Shown piece by piece: positions 60,004-64,000 of a stretch of 64,000 nt of DNA (positions within the stretch are counted from its first letter, which is position 1; every line of letters starts with the position of its first letter). This DNA comes from Desulforhabdus amnigena. GTDB lineage: Bacteria; Desulfobacterota; Syntrophobacteria; Syntrophobacterales; Syntrophobacteraceae. The stretch covers positions 1,639,001-1,703,000 of the forward strand of contig NZ_BSDR01000001.1 in assembly GCF_027925305.1 (NCBI RefSeq). Reading direction: 5' to 3'. The position numbers and the translations under genes were made by a program. The notes under the pieces were generated by a model, which saw nothing but the letters and a program-made list of their open reading frames with translations, searched no databases and was not told the origin of the DNA.

Positions 60004-60969
60004 CTAAAGGACCTGGTCCGCACGTTTCAAAACGGATTCGGGCAGGGTCACTCCCATTTTTTCGGCCGCCTGTTTATTCACGACCAGCTTCAGATCCTTG
60101 AGGGTCTCGACAGGCATGGTACCGGGATTTTCGCCTTTCAGAATCCGTACGGCCATCTCCCCGCTCTGCCGCCCAAGGCGGTAGTAATCGATGGCAACCG
60201 CCGCAACGGCTCCGCGGGGTACGGAATCGATATCTGCGGCAAAAAGAGGAATCCGGTTGTCGGTGCATACCTTCACAACAGCATCAAATGCCGAAACCAC
60301 CGTATTGTCGGTCGGGATATGAACGGCGTCCACTCTGCCCACCAGGCTCTTGGCCGCCAGGAACACGCCGCTGGAATTGCTCACGGGAGCCTCCACGACT
60401 TCCATATTCCTTTTGGCGACTTCTTCCTTGATCTGTTTGAGGGAGGTCAGAGAATTGTCTTCACCGGAATTATAGATCACACCCAGCCGTTTCACTTTGG
60501 GGGCGATCTCGATAATGAGATCCATCTGCCGGTCCACAGGGCTCCGGTCCGTAGTTCCCGTAACATTGGCGCCGGGCTCTTCGAGACTCTTCACGAGCCC
60601 TGCCCCCACGGGGTCCGTAACGGATGAAATCACAATGGGAATGGTTTTAGTAGCGTTGACACACGCTTGAGAAGTGGGGGTCGCGATGGTATAAATGAGA
60701 TCTACATTGTTTCCCACAAAGGATTTGGCGATGCTGTTAGCCGTAGCCATATTCCCCTGGGCAATCTGAATATCGTAAGTTACATTCTGCCCTTCGACGT
60801 ATCCGTTGTCCTTCAGAGCATCGATGAAGCCCTTCCTTGCGGCATCCAGCGCCGGGTGTTCCACAATCTGTGAAATCCCGATGGTGATTTTCTTCTCATC
60901 CGCAGAAGCAATCCCTGCCATGCCCAAAACCAAAACTAAGGTCAGAAAGCTCTTCCAGAAACGCATCAT
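60004..60969 (-). CDS. ABC transporter substrate-binding protein (TrpX-like)
   Basis: 321 residues from the ATG at 60969 after GGGGGAG. Signal peptide (FLTLVLVLGMAGIASA), then a COG2984 binding fold: ITIGISQIVEHPALDAARKGFIDALKDNGYVEGQNVTYD, QGNMATANSIAKSFV, DLIYTIATPTSQACVNATK, TGTTDRSPVD, GVIYNSGEDNS. The family includes the tryptophan-binding TrpX; the ligand here is not certain. A MITE-like element sits just upstream and may separate the gene from its promoter. Confidence 0.9.
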   Translation of the reverse strand: MMRFWKSFLTLVLVLGMAGIASADEKKITIGISQIVEHPALDAARKGFIDALKDNGYVEGQNVTYDIQIAQGNMATANSIAKSFVGNNVDLIYTIATPTSQACVNATKTIPIVISSVTDPVGAGLVKSLEEPGANVTGTTDRSPVDRQMDLIIEIAPKVKRLGVIYNSGEDNSLTSLKQIKEEVAKRNMEVVEAPVSNSSGVFLAAKSLVGRVDAVHIPTDNTVVSAFDAVVKVCTDNRIPLFAADIDSVPRGAVAAVAIDYYRLGRQSGEMAVRILKGENPGTMPVETLKDLKLVVNKQAAEKMGVTLPESVLKRADQVL

Positions 60970-60997
60970 GGCAATCTCCCCCATTGAAAGGTAAACA

Positions 60998-61110
60998 AAA
61001 GCCTATCCGGAAACCTCCTATGGACTTTGTCCCCCTCAGTCACCCCTCGAGAAGAGAATTGAAGGGGGATGTCCGCTGCCGAAGATCGGTTTTTCAGATA
61101 GGCTCTAAGA
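60998..61110. repeat. MITE-like inverted-repeat element, copy 3 (inverted)
   Basis: Left arm AAGCCTATCCGGAAACC, right arm GGTTTTTCAGATAGGCTCTAAGA; the CGCTGCCGA segment shows it lies in the opposite direction to copies 1 and 2. The interior is more diverged. Confidence 0.7.
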
Positions 61111-61632
61111 ACCCATCCAAACCCTCTTCACCCCAATGGACTGAAACGAGCCGAGGGAAATTTTTGGATGAGCGCCGCAGCAGCAAATCCAAGACAATAA
61201 AACCGGGTGGCACATTACAACTAAACGTTCTCCCACCCTTGCGAAAAACTGATCATAAACTCTTCCGTAAGGCAAGACATTTTCCCCATAACTGAACCGA
61301 CCAAACAAAGCAAGAGATTAACCGCGGGCGGGCACATTTTGCACGCCGTAGGAAGGGGAGGCTGAATCGGCCTTCAGGGAACCGCCCATGTGCAAGAACC
61401 TTGGATCGGGAGGTTTCCAACAAGGGAAGAGTCTTCAGTTGACAAATTCCGAATTTCCCAGTAACGGATTGGAATTAATGCGACATTGTCACATTAAGTA
61501 TGTTATGAATATTTTATATTGATTTTCTCATGCAATGCAGCATGGGGTACATGCTGCATTGTTCCTATGCGACAACGGCGAGGGAATGGCTGTGGCCCGT
61601 TTCTCACTTTCTGACGGATTGGAGCCCTCAGC
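61111..61632. other. Intergenic stretch with repeat piece
   Basis: No gene seen. 61480-61497 (GCGACATTGTCACATTAA) is the flank of the palindromic family without its arms. 61333-61393 has G/C-rich pairable segments (GAAGG...CCTTC around AGGC/GCCT; GCACAT/ATGTGC) that could fold, but no known riboswitch signature was recognised. Confidence 0.4.
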
Positions 61633-63408
61633 ATGAATACCGAACAATTGTTAGTGTTTGGCATTCTCGCGGCAACGCTGGTCCTGTTCGTCTGGAACCG
61701 CTGGCGCTACGACCTTGTGGCGTTGGGGGCCCTGCTGGCTGTCGCCGGCCTGACCCCGACCGATCAGGTCTTCGCGGGCTTCGGACACCCCGCTGTCGTG
61801 ACGGTAGCGGCCGTATTGGTGCTCAGCCGCGGATTGCTCAATGCCGGTGTTGTGGATACTATCGCGCAATCCCTCGGACGGGTGGGAAACCAGCCCATGA
61901 TCCAGGTGGCGACACTCACAGGGGTTGTAGCGCTGTGCTCCGGATTCATGAACAACGTGGGCGCCTTGGCGTTGCTCATGCCCGTTGCCATCTGGATGTC
62001 GCGCCAAAGCAGTCGCCCTCCTTCCCTATTGCTCATGCCCTTAGCCTTCGGCTCATTGCTCGGCGGTACGATCACTTTGATCGGAACGCCACCAAACATC
62101 ATCATTGCCGCATATCGAGCACAAACGGGAGCGCCCCCCTTCGGAATGTTCGAATTCTTCCCCGTGGGGATAGGGATCACTTTGGTTGGAGTGCTCTTTA
62201 TCTCCCTGGTGGGCTGGCGACTCACGCCAAAGCGGGAAAAACAGGGAACACCGGAGGAACTTTTTCAAATCGGTGACTATATCAGCGAAGTCCGCGTTAC
62301 CGAGCATTCGAAGGTCCTCGGTCAAACCCTCCATGATTTGCTTTCCCTGATGGAAAGTGAATCGGACGTAACCATTGTCGGACTTTTCCGCGGTAAACAG
62401 CGGCACATGGCGCCTTCCATGTATGCAGTTCTTCAGGCGGGCGATATTCTTATGGTCGAAACCGATCCCGAAAGCCTGAAGGGCATGATTGACGCCGCAG
62501 GTCTTGAACTGGCCGAAAGCGGCGACATTGGTAAGGGAGATCTCGGGGCCGACGATGTCAGCATCATTGAAGCCATCGTCGCCCCTGAATCCCTGCTCCT
62601 TGGACGTACGGCAGCCAACCTCGATATGCGCGCACGTTATGGCGTGAATGTGCTCGCGGTGGCGCGTCAAGGGCAGCGGGTGCGGGAGCGGCTGAGCAAG
62701 ATCCGTTTCAATATCGCGGATATCCTACTGCTGCAGGGCCGCACGGATTCGTTGCAGGCAGCCCTGTCTGCCTGGGGATGCCTGCCGCTTGCGGAGCGGG
62801 GATTGCGCATCGGTAAACCACGAAAGGTTTTCCTGGCAGCCGCTATCTTTGTCGCGGCCCTGGCGTTGGTCGCGTTCAATTTGCTGCCTGCCCAGGTCGC
62901 CCTGGTCGGAGCGGCGGTTGTCATGGTGCTCAGCGGACTTCTTACTCTCAAGGAAGCCTATAAGAGCATCGATTGGCCCATCATCGTGCTGCTGGCAGCC
63001 ATGATCCCCGTAGGGCAAGCGCTTGAAAGCACCGGCGGAGCCCAACTCATTGCCGATCAGTTGCTGCGGGTCGCTCGCTCTTCCTCTCCGGCGGAGACTC
63101 TTGCAATTCTCATGGTCGGAACGATGCTGCTCTCGAACGTGGTCAACAATGCCGCCGCCGCGATCTTGATGGCCCCCATCGCAATTGGTGTGGCGCACGG
63201 CATGGGCTCCTCCCCTGACCCACTCCTGATGGCGGTGGCAATCGGTTCTTCCTGCGCGTTCTTGACCCCGATCGGCCATCAATCGAACGCGCTGGTAATG
63301 GCTCCCGGCGGATACAGGTTCGGCGACTACTGGCGTTTGGGACTCCCTCTGTCCGTGCTGGTCGTAGGAGTGGCCGTCCCTCTGATCATGTGGTTCTGGC
63401 CCCTCTAA
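61633..63408 (+). CDS. DASS/SLC13-type anion permease with internal TrkA-C domains
   Basis: 591 residues, a divalent anion:Na+ symporter type protein. N-terminal helices carry LSRGLLNAGVVDTIAQSLGRVGNQP and GFMNNVGALALLMPVAI, GSLLGGTITLIGTPPNIIIAAYR, a substrate/Na+ loop. Two RCK_C/TrkA-C domains lie at about 210-290 and 300-380 (VLGQTLHDLLSLMESESDVTIVGLFRGKQRHMAPS...). The second helical half has LLSNVVNNAAAAILMAPIAI and GSSCAFLTPIGHQSNALVM. Likely substrates are sulfate, dicarboxylates or similar. GGAG lies 8 bases before the ATG. It is richer in G+C than its surroundings, possibly acquired. Confidence 0.9.
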   Translation: MNTEQLLVFGILAATLVLFVWNRWRYDLVALGALLAVAGLTPTDQVFAGFGHPAVVTVAAVLVLSRGLLNAGVVDTIAQSLGRVGNQPMIQVATLTGVVALCSGFMNNVGALALLMPVAIWMSRQSSRPPSLLLMPLAFGSLLGGTITLIGTPPNIIIAAYRAQTGAPPFGMFEFFPVGIGITLVGVLFISLVGWRLTPKREKQGTPEELFQIGDYISEVRVTEHSKVLGQTLHDLLSLMESESDVTIVGLFRGKQRHMAPSMYAVLQAGDILMVETDPESLKGMIDAAGLELAESGDIGKGDLGADDVSIIEAIVAPESLLLGRTAANLDMRARYGVNVLAVARQGQRVRERLSKIRFNIADILLLQGRTDSLQAALSAWGCLPLAERGLRIGKPRKVFLAAAIFVAALALVAFNLLPAQVALVGAAVVMVLSGLLTLKEAYKSIDWPIIVLLAAMIPVGQALESTGGAQLIADQLLRVARSSSPAETLAILMVGTMLLSNVVNNAAAAILMAPIAIGVAHGMGSSPDPLLMAVAIGSSCAFLTPIGHQSNALVMAPGGYRFGDYWRLGLPLSVLVVGVAVPLIMWFWPL

Positions 63409-63452
63409 TGCCTCCGGGCGGAAAATGTTCTCATCCTACTGGAACCTGCAGG

Positions 63453-64000
63453 TCAAAACATCCCGGATATGACCGCAGTCATCCAGTCTTCTATGGATGT
63501 CCGCCGTTCAACCCGGTGACCGGACGGAAGCATCGCCTCGAACTCCTTCCATTGGGCAGCCAGAAAACCGCTCATGATGACCCTTGGATACCTGCGCCAT
63601 TCCGATCCCCTCAGCACTTCGCGCAGGCAGGGCCATTCGATATTCATGAGAAGGAGGTCGGAAGGTTCCCGCAGCACTTCCAGTTCCCGTGCCACGAGCA
63701 GTTTCACTCTCTCTTCCACATGATTCGCACGGACGTTTTGCAGGGCAACAGCCACTGCGAGAGGGATGCAGTCCAGTCCCACAACACGGGTGGCTCCCAG
63801 CAGCGCACCGGCGATGGCAAGGATTCCCGTTCCCGTGCCAAGGTCCACAACCGTTTTCACCGGAACCGCCTTGAAAAGCTCAGCCATCGTCAAGAGACAA
63901 CCCCTGGTGGTGGGATGAAGGCCCGACCCAAATACCAGGCCGGGATTCATGCGGATGAGATAGCCCCCCTCGGGATGAATCGGTTCTTCTTCATCTTTTC
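63453..64000 (-). CDS. prmA: Ribosomal protein L11 methyltransferase (partial, 5' end beyond the window)
   Basis: The frame is open to the right edge, so only the C-terminal 180 or so residues are seen. PrmA trimethylates ribosomal protein L11. Seen: LIRMNPGLVFGSGLHPTTRGCL (the family's FGTGxHxTT motif), SAM-binding VVDLGTGTGILAIAGALLGATRVVGLD, and LLLMNIEWPCL, where most have NILAxPL. The Asn-Ile change to NIEWP is within family variation. It is convergent with the permease gene. Confidence 0.85.
   Translation of the reverse strand, partial: KDEEEPIHPEGGYLIRMNPGLVFGSGLHPTTRGCLLTMAELFKAVPVKTVVDLGTGTGILAIAGALLGATRVVGLDCIPLAVAVALQNVRANHVEERVKLLVARELEVLREPSDLLLMNIEWPCLREVLRGSEWRRYPRVIMSGFLAAQWKEFEAMLPSGHRVERRTSIEDWMTAVISGMF

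Noticed and set aside
61206-61230. T-box-like GGGTGGCAC sequence on the plus strand
   Set aside because: No specifier stem or terminator was found and the next plus-strand gene starts 400 bases later and encodes an anion permease.
61530-62276. Plus-strand frame of 248 codons overlapping the anion permease
   Set aside because: Arg/Gly/His-rich composition typical of an out-of-frame reading; the permease frame has clear transporter motifs and a ribosome-binding site.

Overview
The window reads as chromosome of a Gram-negative, probably anaerobic member of the Desulfobacterota (Syntrophobacter-like). This is inferred from LptD and TolC-type outer-membrane proteins, a split three-gene glutamate synthase, and phenylacetate-CoA ligase genes packed with an ACT-domain gene and a branched-chain-type amino-acid ABC transporter. 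No rRNA, tRNA, integrase or plasmid gene was recognised. Most genes lie on the minus strand.

Layout. 1-5.0 kb: rplM-rpsI behind a near-consensus promoter, lptD and folC. 5.0-16.0 kb: an accessory island bounded and subdivided by copies of the 3' end of a sensor-kinase gene. It holds, in transcription order on the minus strand, a retron-type non-coding RNA, a reverse transcriptase, a secreted nucleosidase-like protein, a secreted TPR protein, a 1510-residue Rhs/YD-repeat protein with an L,D-transpeptidase-like C-terminal domain, and a small membrane protein that is probably its immunity protein. Five genes are overlapped or spaced by 15 bases or less. A second cassette beyond it carries a probable immunity gene and broken toxin or immunity fragments. 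16.0-23.1 kb: the intact hybrid kinase, an HDOD protein, and a SNF2-helicase/zinc-ribbon pair. 23.3-31.7 kb: paaK2-livFGMHK-ACT-paaK1, headed by a newly recognised phenylalanine-rich leader peptide and two terminator hairpins, the layout of a Phe attenuator. 31.8-38.2 kb: housekeeping and hypothetical genes (heptose adenylyltransferase, TrmL, YitT, two hydrolases). 38.3-45.8 kb: a TolC/ABC-2/HlyD efflux operon with a TetR regulator and a perfect 20-bp operator. 46.1-50.1 kb: a probably acquired peptidoglycan hydrolase and an L,D-transpeptidase. 50.4-55.6 kb: glutamate synthase. 56.4-64.0 kb: PilZ protein, pyrF, a tryptophan-type ABC transporter, a DASS anion permease, and the cut end of prmA.

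How the parts may work together. The retron-Rhs operon joins a phage-defence-type module to a peptidoglycan-directed polymorphic toxin in one transcript; I know of no described system of this composition. The Phe leader suggests the PaaK/ACT/Liv operon opens when charged tRNA-Phe is scarce, so it may salvage aryl acids or amino acids for Phe supply rather than degrade them. Several dispersed repeat families occur between genes: an inverted-repeat MITE-like element, a palindromic 'ACCACGGAGACAC' element, a REP-like palindrome, a 30-base motif at island borders, and an expanded 7-base tandem array.
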